The notes under the pieces are model-generated. The model ran no database searches and was not told the DNA's origin. It worked only from the letters and a program-made list of their open reading frames with translations. A stretch of 64,000 bases of DNA from assembly GCA_018262795.1 (NCBI GenBank), contig JADFDM010000008.1, positions 156,491-220,490 on the forward strand, given 5' to 3'. A program made the translations under genes and the position numbers. The stretch comes from Sphingobacteriales bacterium. GTDB taxonomy: Bacteria; Bacteroidota; Bacteroidia; Chitinophagales; LD1. Positions 18,545-29,500 of this stretch are shown one piece after another (positions within the stretch are counted from its first letter, which is position 1; every line of letters starts with the position of its first letter).

Positions 18545-21364
18545 ATGGCAACTGCAAAAAAGAAATCAGGCACTACTGCCGGAGTAAAAGCGGAAAGGAA
18601 GGAGCCCACCGGAAATTGGTTGACTACTGTTCGGCTTTACCAACTTGTCATTTTTGGATTTAGCTTCTGTTTGTATTTCAATACTGTTTTCAATGATTAT
18701 AATCTGGATGATGAATTGGTAACACAACACCACCGACTTACCTCTAAAGGGATTAGTGCTATTCCGGAGATACTTGTCTCGCCATATTATGAAGACCTTT
18801 CCGGTTACAAATACGAATACCGACCTATTGTATTGATCAGCTTTGCGATTGAGAATTCGCTGTTTGGCGAAAATCCACACATCAGTCACTTTATCAATAT
18901 CCTTCTTTACGGGTTTCTATGCCTACTCTTGTTTCGCGTGCTCCGAGAACTGTTTTTAAATTACAATGCCGCCTATCCCTTTTTTATTTCAATACTATTT
19001 GCCGCCCATCCTATACATACAGAGATTGTCGCGAGTATAAAAAACAGAGACGAAATATTGGCTTTGCTGTTTAGTTTGCTGGCACTACAGTATGCCATAA
19101 AATATATCCGAAAACGATCGGTCATCTCCCTGCTTCTAATGGGGGTGCTTTTAGTTTTTGGAATACTTTCAAAAACCACAGCTATTGCATTTGCTTTTTT
19201 AATTCCACTAACCATTGTATTTCTGACTAAAGCAGGAATCGGCAGCGCTCTATTAATCACAGGCATACTGGCTATACCTACCATTCTTTTTGCTCGCTTA
19301 TACTCCTTAAAGCAGCAGGTAATTGTATTTGTTGGGTTAATGTTAGTGATAGCTGTTTTATATATAGTGCGGCATGTCAAATTCTCTCAAATGTCATGGA
19401 AAGATATTTCTAAGAAATTTTTGCGTGGAATTTCATTCGCTGAAATCAAGAATTCCTCTGCGGAGTCCGTAAAGGAAGAAACTCCATTTAGTTTTAAGAG
19501 TTTCTGGAGTATATCATTTTGTATAACCCTCGTGCTTTTTATATCGAGTGGCATAGGGATATATGGAGGAAAACTCTGGCTCAGCAGTATTCCCTTACTG
19601 TTGTTAGGTATCCTGTATATTTTAGGAAAGCGCGACTTGAAATTGATGTTGATTGTTATGCTCACCGCTTTGGCAACGTATGCCCTTGTGCGGGTAAATA
19701 GTTCCACCTCAACGATATCGGTTGCGATAGCTGTGTTTTTGATTGCACAATTATTTTCAGGTAGTCGAATATTTAGAATAGTGACCATTTCTGTATGGGT
19801 AGTTCATGTGCTAATAGCAATTGCATTTGTAAAGTCTTTTTGGTTTTTAGCCCCGCTGGTCTTTGTCGGATTTTTCTTTCAAAGGCTGCGGCCGGTTACC
19901 TTTATATTAGCCACTCTATCAGCGGGAGGTTTTTTTATGATGATTTTTAAAGTAATGAAGCATCATAAAGCATTTGCTCCGGGTTATTTGGCGATTCCTA
20001 TACTTTTCATTGCTTTAGTGCTACTCTATCAAAATCGAAAAGAGGTAGTGGTGAAACTATACGCCATTCTATTGCCTCTGTCCGTTTTTTTTACCATTTT
20101 AATTCACCCTCCGTTAGACAATAATTTGTATTCACGGATTGTGAAAGGGTATTATGAATCCACCCAAATACAAGCTGCTGATTTAACTCCGGTTCAGTCT
20201 GTACGTCCACTAAAGTTTATTGAATATCCTTTAGACACAGCCACTTCCATGAATGTCAAATTAGGTACGGCAATGGTAGTGCTGAGCAATTACTTCAAGA
20301 AAATTATCATGCCCTATCCGCTGAGTTTTTACTATGGCTATGCCTTTATCGTTCCAACACCAATGAATAGTACTGTACCTATAATCGCACTAATGTTGTA
20401 TTTGTTGTTGGGAATTTTAGCGCTGGCACTTTCGCGAAAATTTCCCATCATCTCATATTCCATTCTCTTTTTCCTGACATCCATTTCTCTCTTTTCAAAT
20501 CTGTTTATTCCCATCCCCGGTTTAATGGCAGATCGCTTTCTACTTATCCCATCTATCGGGTTTTCGATACTGGTAGTGGCACTTTTAGGGCAGTGGTTTA
20601 AGATAGATTGGAAATCTAAGTTTCTTAGGGTAAGAGCTACTCCGAAATCATATAAGTGGGTAATGGTTTCTGTATTGACGGTGTACTCTTTAATGACTGT
20701 CGCCAGAAATGCGCAGTGGAAAGATCGGATAACGCTTTTTAGGCACGACATACAAGTGGTGCCTAATTCGGCTCAGGCGCAGAATCTGTTGGGCTTGCAT
20801 TTGTGGATTGCCTCCAATTCAGAACCGGATGCAACCCGGCAATATAAGTTGCGTGAAGAAGCTGCTGAACACCTAAAGAAAGCTCTTGAAATTTATCCGC
20901 CTTTCTTAAATGCCGCGTATGATTTAGGCCGAACTTATGAAACGATGGGGAAATTAGACGAGGCATATCAGGCATACAAAAAGACAATTGAAATTGACAC
21001 CGGATTCTACGCTCCTTATTTCAGTATGGCTGTTATTTTAGATAATAAGGGAGAGGTAAAGCAAGCAATTCCCCTCTATGAGAAGTATCTGAAAAAATAT
21101 CCTACACGCAAAGAAGTATATGCCAATTTGAGTTACGCCTATTTCAAGTTAGGGGAATATGAGAATTCGATTACCACCAACCGAAGGCTGCTGGCTATCC
21201 AACCCAACACCTATGAGCCGACCGTTAACATAGCGAAAACATATTTGCAGATGGATGTGCCGGACAGTGCCTATTTGTATTTTGAACGCAGCTATGCGAT
21301 CAATCCGAGAGAGCAGAATATTTCTCCCATCATTGAACAGCTAAAAATCCGGTTGAAGAAATAG
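18545..21364 (+). CDS. TMTC-like membrane glycosyltransferase (GT-C) with C-terminal TPRs
   Basis: A 939-residue protein, started at ATG 18545 just after the previous stop rather than the longer frame at 18494. After a Lys-rich cytoplasmic tail, about 12-14 membrane helices run to residue ~700. The first lumenal/periplasmic loop has the TMTC-type acidic turn (NLDDE) and YRPIVLISFAIENSLFGENP; AAHPIHTEIVASIKNRDEI matches the HPxHTExVA...RxE block. About 200 C-terminal residues are four or five TPR units (e.g. AYDLGRTYETMGKLDEAYQA). In animals such proteins O-mannosylate proteins; bacterial homologues are largely uncharacterised. It would work on the periplasmic face with a lipid-linked sugar and closes the glycan operon. 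Confidence 0.75.
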   Translation: MATAKKKSGTTAGVKAERKEPTGNWLTTVRLYQLVIFGFSFCLYFNTVFNDYNLDDELVTQHHRLTSKGISAIPEILVSPYYEDLSGYKYEYRPIVLISFAIENSLFGENPHISHFINILLYGFLCLLLFRVLRELFLNYNAAYPFFISILFAAHPIHTEIVASIKNRDEILALLFSLLALQYAIKYIRKRSVISLLLMGVLLVFGILSKTTAIAFAFLIPLTIVFLTKAGIGSALLITGILAIPTILFARLYSLKQQVIVFVGLMLVIAVLYIVRHVKFSQMSWKDISKKFLRGISFAEIKNSSAESVKEETPFSFKSFWSISFCITLVLFISSGIGIYGGKLWLSSIPLLLLGILYILGKRDLKLMLIVMLTALATYALVRVNSSTSTISVAIAVFLIAQLFSGSRIFRIVTISVWVVHVLIAIAFVKSFWFLAPLVFVGFFFQRLRPVTFILATLSAGGFFMMIFKVMKHHKAFAPGYLAIPILFIALVLLYQNRKEVVVKLYAILLPLSVFFTILIHPPLDNNLYSRIVKGYYESTQIQAADLTPVQSVRPLKFIEYPLDTATSMNVKLGTAMVVLSNYFKKIIMPYPLSFYYGYAFIVPTPMNSTVPIIALMLYLLLGILALALSRKFPIISYSILFFLTSISLFSNLFIPIPGLMADRFLLIPSIGFSILVVALLGQWFKIDWKSKFLRVRATPKSYKWVMVSVLTVYSLMTVARNAQWKDRITLFRHDIQVVPNSAQAQNLLGLHLWIASNSEPDATRQYKLREEAAEHLKKALEIYPPFLNAAYDLGRTYETMGKLDEAYQAYKKTIEIDTGFYAPYFSMAVILDNKGEVKQAIPLYEKYLKKYPTRKEVYANLSYAYFKLGEYENSITTNRRLLAIQPNTYEPTVNIAKTYLQMDVPDSAYLYFERSYAINPREQNISPIIEQLKIRLKK

Positions 21365-21557
21365 ACCGCTGCTCTGGGTTGAGTTTCAAGTTTAGTGATA
21401 GCAGTCCCCACAAGCCGACAACTTTTTACCTGTTTATTTCAATGGTCAAAACATTGTGGATTGTGGGAAATAGATGAAATTCAAAGGCTGCGTAATTTAC
21501 CCAGCTTGCTGTATATTAGCAGTTATCTACTTCATCCCCAATCTTAAAAAGCATTCT

Positions 21558-24185
21558 ATGAAAAAGCAAATATACCTCTGCTGCGTCCTCTTATCCGTTT
21601 TCTTTTTTCCGTCATCTGTCTATGCTCAATGGGTTTCTGCGTTTTCACCTTATGGTCGCGATGGCAATTCGGTATATATTCTCAACAACAGCACAGCGGC
21701 TATTGCCGGTGGGAATGAGTCCAACGATTCTATCCGTTCTATTTTTATGACTACCGACCGTGCCGACAACTGGAACATCAATCTTGATGTGATCAAATCT
21801 TGGCTCAAGTCTGTTGTTTTTTCATCTTATAGCAACGGAGTAGCAGTGGGCTATGATGGTGCTATCCTAAAAACCACCGATGGGGGTATTAACTGGAGTT
21901 CAATCATAGCTCCGGGCAATACCTATGGCCGGCATTTCAACAGCGTGTGCTTTGCTGATTCACTCATCGGCTACATTGCCGGAGGCTGGCCGGCAGATGA
22001 TAGCATCCAAACTATTCTAAAAACAACGGATGGAGGAAGTACTTGGAATATTCAATCGGATAACTTAGGCTATTGGCTGCGCAGTATTAGTTTTTCTGAT
22101 GCACTCAACGGGATGGCCGTAGGCGATCATGGAACTATCTTGAAAACCACCGATGGCGGCAGTAACTGGGCTCCCTTGACCGTGCCGGGCAATGCCGGAA
22201 CGCGCGATTACCAAAGCGTGTATATGCTCAATTCGCTCACGGCCTTAATAGTGGGAGGGAACCGCAGCAACGATTCTATTCAAACCATTTTAAAAACTAC
22301 CGATGGCGGCAGCAATTGGAATGTGGTACTCGACCATCTTGGCCCTATGCTCAAGAGCATTGATTTTGCCGGAGTTTCGCAGGCCTACATTGTGGGCAAC
22401 CGGGGAGTGATATTGCACAGCACTGATAAAGGCGACTCATGGACACCCGTGAACTTGCCCTTTGCCATCAACGACACGATGGACTTAAATGCGGTTAACT
22501 TCTACAATGCCGACTTTGGTATAGCCGTAGGGCGTTTTGGAAAAATGCTGATTTATAATAACCCGCTGCCATCTGTGCCAACGGTGACTACTCTTCAGGC
22601 AACTAACTTGAACGATACCTCCGCTACGCTGCAAGCCGAAGTGAATGCCAACGGCTCCTTTGCCGCTGTAAGTTTTGAGTATGGAATTACTCCACAATTA
22701 GGTACGGTAGTTTCCGCTACTCCTGATACTGTTTTTGGAAGCACCCCGCAAATAGTAACGGCTGCGCTGACCGGCTTGCTTCCCAATACCATATACTACT
22801 ACCGCGTGAAAGCCGAAAACGAAGGAGGATACAACACCGGAGATGAAATGCAATTTTTCACCGGAGGCTGCGATATTCCTAACTGTAGTTTTGAAATATG
22901 GGATACGACCTTTATTGAACATCCGATTATTTGGAGTTTTGTAGGATACCCGCATCAGGTGATTTCCTATAATGGCAGCAAGGCGGTGGAGTTGACCACT
23001 ACCAACTTAGGAGAGCCCTCTGCAGTGCTATTTGGTAATGCAGATGATGGTTTTCCCTTGGAAGGCGGAGTGCCCATCAGCGGTCAACCCGATTCACTTA
23101 AATGGTATGCTAAATACAATATCATCGCTGGCGATACTGCATTTGCCATTGTTTCTTTTAAGAAAAATGACTTGGAGGTTTATACTGATTTCTTCCCTAT
23201 TACGGGTAGTAGCGGAGGTAGTTTTGTGCCAATGAGTTGGGCGATGAATTTTCCCAATAGTACAGTGCCCGATACTGTTGTTTTGGGTTTTATTAACTCA
23301 AATGTATTTGCCGAAGGTAGCAAACATCCTAACAGTATTCTCACCATAGATGAAGTGCAGTTTACGGGTATTAGTGGCTCCTTGCCCAACTGGGATTTTG
23401 AGCAATGGGATACTACGCTTTGGGATAACCCCAATCAGTGGTTCTCTGATGAATCAAAAAATGCCGGTATGAATATGGGAGTGGATAAAGTGAGCAAAAC
23501 TACCGACAGAGTTTCAGGCAATTATGCTATTCGTCTCGAAAATGTTTCAGGTAAACGAACCACCTCTCTCTCCAGTGGTTTAGATAACTTTAATTTTCCC
23601 TCCTTCGCAGTGGGGGGCAAGCATACTACCTTTAATTTTTATGCGAAGTACTTCCCTGTAAACAATGATACGCTGCTGATAGAGCTAAAGATGTTTAAAG
23701 GCGATTCAGCCATAGGTTTCGGTCATCTAATGGTGGATACTATTATTCCACAATACACCGGCTTTAGCCTGCCTATCAACTATGATTTCAACAGTACTTT
23801 GATCCCGGATAGTGCTGCTATCAATATTTCCTTAGGGTACGAGCAAGCTTATGGCAACTCGGTAGTGTATTTCGACAACCTAAGTTTTGACGGCTTTGGG
23901 CCAACAGTGGGCATTCCGAATCTGTCAACAGCAGGTGGAGGCTTCCGTATTTACCCCAACCCTGCACAAGAGCGCTTAGAAGTTGAATGGAATGCTCCCG
24001 ATGCCGAAAGGGCTACTATCACCTTTACCGACATCAACGGGCGCTTGCTTAAAACGGTTCCATGTGATGGCTTCGCACAGCGCAGCTCGGTGGATATTGC
24101 CGACTTGCCTGCCGGCTTTTACTTGGTGAGTTTCCGTGCGGGAAATAGTATTAGTTACCGCAAACTGATTGTGAGTGGGCGGTAA
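21558..24185 (+). CDS. Secreted Asp-box/YCF48-like beta-propeller protein with T9SS type A sorting domain
   Basis: An 875-residue secreted protein. I start at ATG 21558, where MKKQIYLCCVLLSVFFFPSS forms a signal peptide ending at VYAQ; the ATG at 21474 would put 28 residues before it. Residues about 30-350 hold six repeats of the form ILKTTDGGSNW (Asp-box), as in BNR/YCF48-like propellers. A fibronectin-III-like segment and two carbohydrate-module-like beta domains follow, the last two sharing the opening NCSFEIWDTT / NWDFEQWDTT. The C-terminal ~75 residues, starting FRIYPNPAQERL and ending RKLIVSG, are a T9SS type A sorting domain. Confidence 0.85.
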   Translation: MKKQIYLCCVLLSVFFFPSSVYAQWVSAFSPYGRDGNSVYILNNSTAAIAGGNESNDSIRSIFMTTDRADNWNINLDVIKSWLKSVVFSSYSNGVAVGYDGAILKTTDGGINWSSIIAPGNTYGRHFNSVCFADSLIGYIAGGWPADDSIQTILKTTDGGSTWNIQSDNLGYWLRSISFSDALNGMAVGDHGTILKTTDGGSNWAPLTVPGNAGTRDYQSVYMLNSLTALIVGGNRSNDSIQTILKTTDGGSNWNVVLDHLGPMLKSIDFAGVSQAYIVGNRGVILHSTDKGDSWTPVNLPFAINDTMDLNAVNFYNADFGIAVGRFGKMLIYNNPLPSVPTVTTLQATNLNDTSATLQAEVNANGSFAAVSFEYGITPQLGTVVSATPDTVFGSTPQIVTAALTGLLPNTIYYYRVKAENEGGYNTGDEMQFFTGGCDIPNCSFEIWDTTFIEHPIIWSFVGYPHQVISYNGSKAVELTTTNLGEPSAVLFGNADDGFPLEGGVPISGQPDSLKWYAKYNIIAGDTAFAIVSFKKNDLEVYTDFFPITGSSGGSFVPMSWAMNFPNSTVPDTVVLGFINSNVFAEGSKHPNSILTIDEVQFTGISGSLPNWDFEQWDTTLWDNPNQWFSDESKNAGMNMGVDKVSKTTDRVSGNYAIRLENVSGKRTTSLSSGLDNFNFPSFAVGGKHTTFNFYAKYFPVNNDTLLIELKMFKGDSAIGFGHLMVDTIIPQYTGFSLPINYDFNSTLIPDSAAINISLGYEQAYGNSVVYFDNLSFDGFGPTVGIPNLSTAGGGFRIYPNPAQERLEVEWNAPDAERATITFTDINGRLLKTVPCDGFAQRSSVDIADLPAGFYLVSFRAGNSISYRKLIVSGR

Positions 24186-24216
24186 GAAAGACAAGAGACA
24201 AGAAACAAGAAACAAG

Positions 24217-24258
24217 TGTCCATCTCTAAAAACGGTCAACCTTATTTAGGGATGGACA
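24217..24258. repeat. Inverted repeat/hairpin between convergent T9SS genes
   Basis: TGTCCATCTCTAAA (24217-24230) and TTTAGGGATGGACA (24245-24258) pair at 13 of 14 positions around a 14-nt loop. It lies between the convergent ends of the genes at 21558 and 24390 and could end transcription from either side, although no long T-run follows. The rest of this gap has low-complexity stretches such as repeated AAGAAAC and TCTAACATC-type words. Confidence 0.5.
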
Positions 24259-24389
24259 ATTCCTCTCTCATAGTGTTGTTTCCGGTCAATATTTTTTATG
24301 CGAAGTATGAAGAGGCGATAGTTTTTCTTCGCTACTTCGCTACTTTTCTATCTAACATCTAAAGTCTAACGTCTAAATTTCCGACTCTT

Positions 24390-26450
24390 CTATTGAAGCA
24401 ACACTTTCCGCGTTAGTTTCTGTCCTTCGGCATTGAGGGTGATAAAGTAAATTCCTTTTGCCAAGTGCTTGGTGGACATCGTTACGTCTTCGTGACTCGC
24501 ATTTTCAAAATACGATTTCTCCACTATTCGGCCATACACATCAGACAAGATAACGCTACCCCCGGTATTCTTCCCAAGATTTACCTGCGTATGGATATAA
24601 TCATTTGCCGGATTGGGGAACACGTTCATGTCCATATAAAAAGTGCTCGGCTCCTTTATTCCGGTATTGTGCTGCGGAGGGGTGGGGGCAGTTTTCGGGG
24701 TATTAAATCCTAATGGATACCCGACTGTAAATTCATAGTGAATATTGCGGCCAAACTCTGAGGTGAAGTTTTTGAACACCGTGTTGTTCAGCCTCCGCAG
24801 GTTTATCTGTCCGCTGGTTTCATACCAAGCATCATTGGCAGTGGCATTGGGCGGTTGGTTTACAAAAAATTTAAGCCCATCCCCGCAACCCCAGTTTGCA
24901 GAGTCGAAATCGAAGAAGTCGAAAGCATAGCTTCCCGGATACAGGTGAAAGGTGTCTTTATAAGTTGTGTTGGCTGCAAATGAATTTTTAAACGCGATAG
25001 TATCACCATATTCACTTTTGAGTACGTAACTATTTTCCCATGGCTGATTATTGGATTTGAAATACAGATAAAATACCGAATCTGTTTGTGGAGTCATGTT
25101 GAAATGACAGGCTAATTTGTCGTTGTATTCATATTCATCGGGCACATTGTTAGGCCATTTAGCTTCGGCATAAAACACGCGGTCGTTAGTATCTAAACCG
25201 GAATAATCAAAAGCGGGCAAATCAATAATTTCCGATTCGAATGGCGGCAGATAACCATTCCATTCATAATACCATTTAGCGCCTCCTTTTACCCAGTAGG
25301 ATATCTCGGCATAAGTAAGCGGCTGGCTGCCTATGTTCTTGATTTTTACTTTGGGAGTGGTGCAGGAAGGATTGTAATGCAGATAGGGTTTATCGGCATT
25401 GGGAGCAATAATTTCTTCCATCATCACATCGTTTGCCTGCTGTTGGGTGTAAGTAATTAAGTGTGCCGAAATACCATATCCTGCGGAAGCGCCTGATTGA
25501 ATCACGAAGTCATCCAGATCCAGATCAACGCTCACATTTTGGCCGGGGGTGATGTAAGGGGTAATGTCAATTTCATAGCTCGGCACCTTATCTCCGGGGC
25601 ACCAGTTAGCACGGCTGAAAATCCAAGTGCCGCCCTGAGGGGCCACTGCATTCATGTCGCAATCATCTTTCCAAAGAATGTGACTGTATATCTCCTGATT
25701 ATTAATCTTGATGTGAAAATAGCGGGGATCGAACTCTCCTTGATTGCCGTGGCCGGTCATTATCACCAACACTTTGGCAGAAGTTACATTGCTGTCAATG
25801 TAGAAAGTCTTGGGGGTAGCCACGTTTTCAAAGCCTGCGGAATTGGGATAGTCAATATAAGTGTTGTATATCTCTTTCACACTTTCCACCGGTCGGCTTG
25901 GCGGCCCTTGGATAAAAATAAATTCCACTCGTGCGCTAAAAGCATCTGACCAGCCGTCATAGTGCACGCGCACGTTTACCGAGTCTCTCAGTATGGAAGC
26001 GTAATCGGTCACATCGTAATAGTAGGGTTGTGTCCAGTTATTGTTGAAGCCGTTGCTGTTGCCGGCCATATAGGTTCCATAAGGCGTAATCAATCTTCCC
26101 AACTCCATAAAATTTACGTGATCGGAGTACGCCCAAGTGGTGTCGCGTGTAATGGTATCAATGGCAACAACTGTTGAGTCGAGTGTGCCGCTTTTCTTCC
26201 CCAGCGAGGTACTTACGGTATAATCCCATCCCGAGCAATTCGGTGTTCCGCAACCCAACGTAAACTTCATGATTATTTTCTGATAAGTAATTCCGTGGTT
26301 GAGGAGGTTTATCCACACGTCATCATTCGATGGCGGAGAAGCCAGATTAGAGAGAGTGTGCGCTACAATCACCGTAGTATCTCCGGTATTGGCAAAACCA
26401 CTGTTGGCAAAAAATAAAAGGGACAACGAAAGCAGGTAGAAATTTTTCAT
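24390..26450 (-). CDS. Secreted PNGase F-like protein with T9SS type A sorting domain
   Basis: A 686-residue protein with a signal peptide (SLSLLFFANSGFA). Residues about 25-340 resemble the two beta-sandwich domains of peptide-N-glycosidase F: CSGWDYTV in the first, then GHGNQGEFDPRYFHI, SHILWKDDCDMNAVAPQGGTW and RANWCPGDKVPSYEIDIT in the second. The Asp/Glu positions used for deglycosylation appear to have equivalents, but I could not align them rigorously. The C-terminus (NVFPNPANDYIHTQVNL ... RKVLLQ) is a T9SS type A sorting domain. The likely role is release of N-glycans or binding of glycoproteins outside the cell. It is about 100 nt downstream of the adhesin gene on the same strand. 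Confidence 0.8.
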   Translation of the reverse strand: MKNFYLLSLSLLFFANSGFANTGDTTVIVAHTLSNLASPPSNDDVWINLLNHGITYQKIIMKFTLGCGTPNCSGWDYTVSTSLGKKSGTLDSTVVAIDTITRDTTWAYSDHVNFMELGRLITPYGTYMAGNSNGFNNNWTQPYYYDVTDYASILRDSVNVRVHYDGWSDAFSARVEFIFIQGPPSRPVESVKEIYNTYIDYPNSAGFENVATPKTFYIDSNVTSAKVLVIMTGHGNQGEFDPRYFHIKINNQEIYSHILWKDDCDMNAVAPQGGTWIFSRANWCPGDKVPSYEIDITPYITPGQNVSVDLDLDDFVIQSGASAGYGISAHLITYTQQQANDVMMEEIIAPNADKPYLHYNPSCTTPKVKIKNIGSQPLTYAEISYWVKGGAKWYYEWNGYLPPFESEIIDLPAFDYSGLDTNDRVFYAEAKWPNNVPDEYEYNDKLACHFNMTPQTDSVFYLYFKSNNQPWENSYVLKSEYGDTIAFKNSFAANTTYKDTFHLYPGSYAFDFFDFDSANWGCGDGLKFFVNQPPNATANDAWYETSGQINLRRLNNTVFKNFTSEFGRNIHYEFTVGYPLGFNTPKTAPTPPQHNTGIKEPSTFYMDMNVFPNPANDYIHTQVNLGKNTGGSVILSDVYGRIVEKSYFENASHEDVTMSTKHLAKGIYFITLNAEGQKLTRKVLLQ

Positions 26451-26552
26451 GGGTCTAAAGTAGAGAATAAATTTTATGACTCTTTTATTGAAAAAAGAGT
26501 TCTTTGAATGAATACAATAGGGGGAAGTAATGCTGTAGTGAAAGGCGGAAGC

Positions 26553-29500
26553 CTACCTTATAATAGATACGCTTCCCGTTTTGTCCATCTTCTTGTTGTC
26601 GAGATAAATAATTTTTACCACATACACATACACACCGGGGTTTTGCAACTGCCCTTTGTAAGTGCCATCCCAACCGGCATACTGGCTATTGCTTTCATAC
26701 ACCTTTTCGCCCCAGCGATTAAAGATTTTCAGATCTACCGTTTTAATTCCTTCTCCGTAAATCTGGAACACATCATTGTTGCCATCGCCATTTGGAGTAA
26801 ATGCATTCGGAATATAGACCTCCAGATTGTTTTCAATAATCACCGTCATTGAAGCAGCGGCCACGCAATGATCGTTGTAGGTAATCACTAAAGTATATTC
26901 CGTTCTGCGGTTATAAGGGCTTACAATAGGATTGGGGCAATCAATACAACTTAATCCTAACGAAGGAGTCCAGTTGTATGAAACAATGGCAGAACTTGGA
27001 TAAGGACTGAAGGAAGAGGACAACTGAATCGTTTCTCCTAACTGCATAGTGGTGTCGTGTGGCATCACATCTGCAACACCTTGAGCCGGTTCGGGAACAA
27101 TAGCTGATAAAGTAGTGGTGCAGCCAAAGTTATTGATGCCGATCACTTCATGAACTCCTGCACTTACTTGGTAGAAATCACCGGAGTATTGAGGCGTGCC
27201 TCCATCCAATGTATATTGATAAGGCATATTGATAGCGGTTAATCCCGTTACGTGAATAGCTCCATCATTATACGCAGCACCATAACAAGAAGTCGAATCG
27301 GTGGTTAGGGTATAAGTGTCTCCCACTGCATCAGGCACAAAAGCGGTATCCACTTTTGTGCAACCGTGATTATCTGACACAATCACGATGTAATAACCGG
27401 GAGCGAGATTAATAATCACACCATCGGATGAATACATAAAGTTAGCGCCATCTTGTGTGGCGGAATAGTTGTAAGGCGGAGTTGCTCCGTGAGCAGTCAC
27501 GGTAATAGTGCCATCGTGATCGCCTACACAACTTACCTGAGTGGTTTGCATGGTAAAGGCGAGTTCGGATGGCTCATTCACCATCGCTATAGACGTAGTG
27601 CTGCAACCGGTATTATCTGTCACCGTTACAGAATAGGTTCCTGCGACTAAGGCCGTAGCTATTTGAGTAGTTTGTTGCTGCCCGTCATTCCAAATAAAAC
27701 TGAAAGGAGGATTTCCTCCCGAAGGATTTGCATCAATACTTCCATCTGCTCCTTGATAACATTGTGCATCCAGAACGATAGGATTCACTAACAAAGCTGC
27801 CGGTTCGCTGATGATTACTGTGGTAGAAGCGGTGCAACTGTTGCCATCAGTGACCACCACTGTATAGTTCCCGGCTGTGAGTCCGGCTTGTGGATTGCTG
27901 CCGGCATTGCCATTCCAAGTGAAAGTGAAATTACCGACTCCGCCACTTGGAGTTACTTCTGCAGCGCCATCATTGCCTCCGTGACAACTTACATTAGTAA
28001 TATTCTGATTACCAAAAGTGATGGCGGGTGGTTGGCTAACGGTATGTGAAGCCGTAATGGTGCAGCTATTGGCATCGGTTACCGTTACCGAATAATTACC
28101 GGCAATAAGCGATGATGCAAAAGCACTGTTTAATTGAGAAATATGACTCCATGAGTAAGAATACGCAGGAGTGCCTCCGCTCACACTCACCGCAATGGAA
28201 CCGGTAGCAGCACCGTTGCACAATACATTCACAATGATTGCACTGTCGAAAGCCAACGGAGCAGCGGGCTGAGTAACATTATAGGTGGCGGATGTGCTGC
28301 AATTATTGGCATCGGTTACTACTACATCGTAGCTGCCACTGATTAAACCGCTATTCGTTGCTGCATTGGTGGCAGAAGGATTCCAAGTAAAGGAATAAGT
28401 TCCTGTTCCGCCTGTGGGGTTTGCGGTAATACTCCCGTTATTCCCACCATAGCATGACACATTCTGTATAGTAGGGGTATTTAACACCAAGGCAGTTGGT
28501 TCCTGCATTACATAGCTGGCCGTTGCTGAACAACTCTGTGAGTTAGTGACTGTCACCGAATAGTTGCCGGCAGTCAGGCTGTCAATTTGATTGCCACCGT
28601 TTGCCTCCGTACCGGTTACTCCATTACTCCAAGTAAAAGTGTATGTACTTGCCGGGGTACTTCCCGGAGTTACGACTAATGAAATTGAGCCATCACTTCC
28701 GCCATTGCATTTTACATTTTGTATGGATTCGTTAATTACAATCTGTTGCGGCTGATTCACCGTGACGGTAGCAGTTGCAGCGCATAAACTGTCATCCGTT
28801 ACCGTTACAGAATAGCTTTGAGCAGATAATCCCGTAGCAGTTTGGGTAGCTTGACTCGAAGGACTCCACAAATAAGAATAGGGAGTAGCTCCCCCCGAAG
28901 GATAAACGGTTGCCTGACCGTTACTATATCCAAAACAGGTAGCACTGACCTGTGCGATAGAGTCAACGATTATTCCATTGCCGGGTTGAGTTAAGGTAAA
29001 CGAAGCAGTGACGGTGCAAGCATTGGCATCTGTTACAGTCACTATATAATTACCGGCTGATAAGTTTAAGGCATTCGGCTGGTTCAGTCCGTTGTTATGG
29101 CTCCAAGAGTATGAATAAGCGGGCGTGCCGTTTTTCGGTGAAACGATAATAAATCCATCATTGCCGTTAAAGCATCGGATATCTTTTGTCTGTGCCGGAT
29201 TAAAGGCTAAGGCGGTTGGTTCGCTCACGTTGAAACTTCCGGTAACACTGCAATTATTTGCATCTGTGATGGTCACGGTGTAGGAGCCTGCAGTTAGATT
29301 TGAAACGGTATCGTTATTCGGAAGTCCGTTGCTCCAGTTAAAGCTGAACGCTCCGGTGCCGCCCGAAGGGTTTACCACAATATTTCCATTACTGCCTCCA
29401 TTACAACTCACATTTTTGACCGAAGAAGTAAACGTAACTGGCGTAGGTTGGGTTAAGGTAATGGTATCTCCTCCGATGCACCCCTGCCCATCCGTTACGG

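Noticed and set aside
25497..25949. 150-codon open frame on the + strand
   Set aside because: It lies antisense inside the PNGase F-like gene and has no family features.
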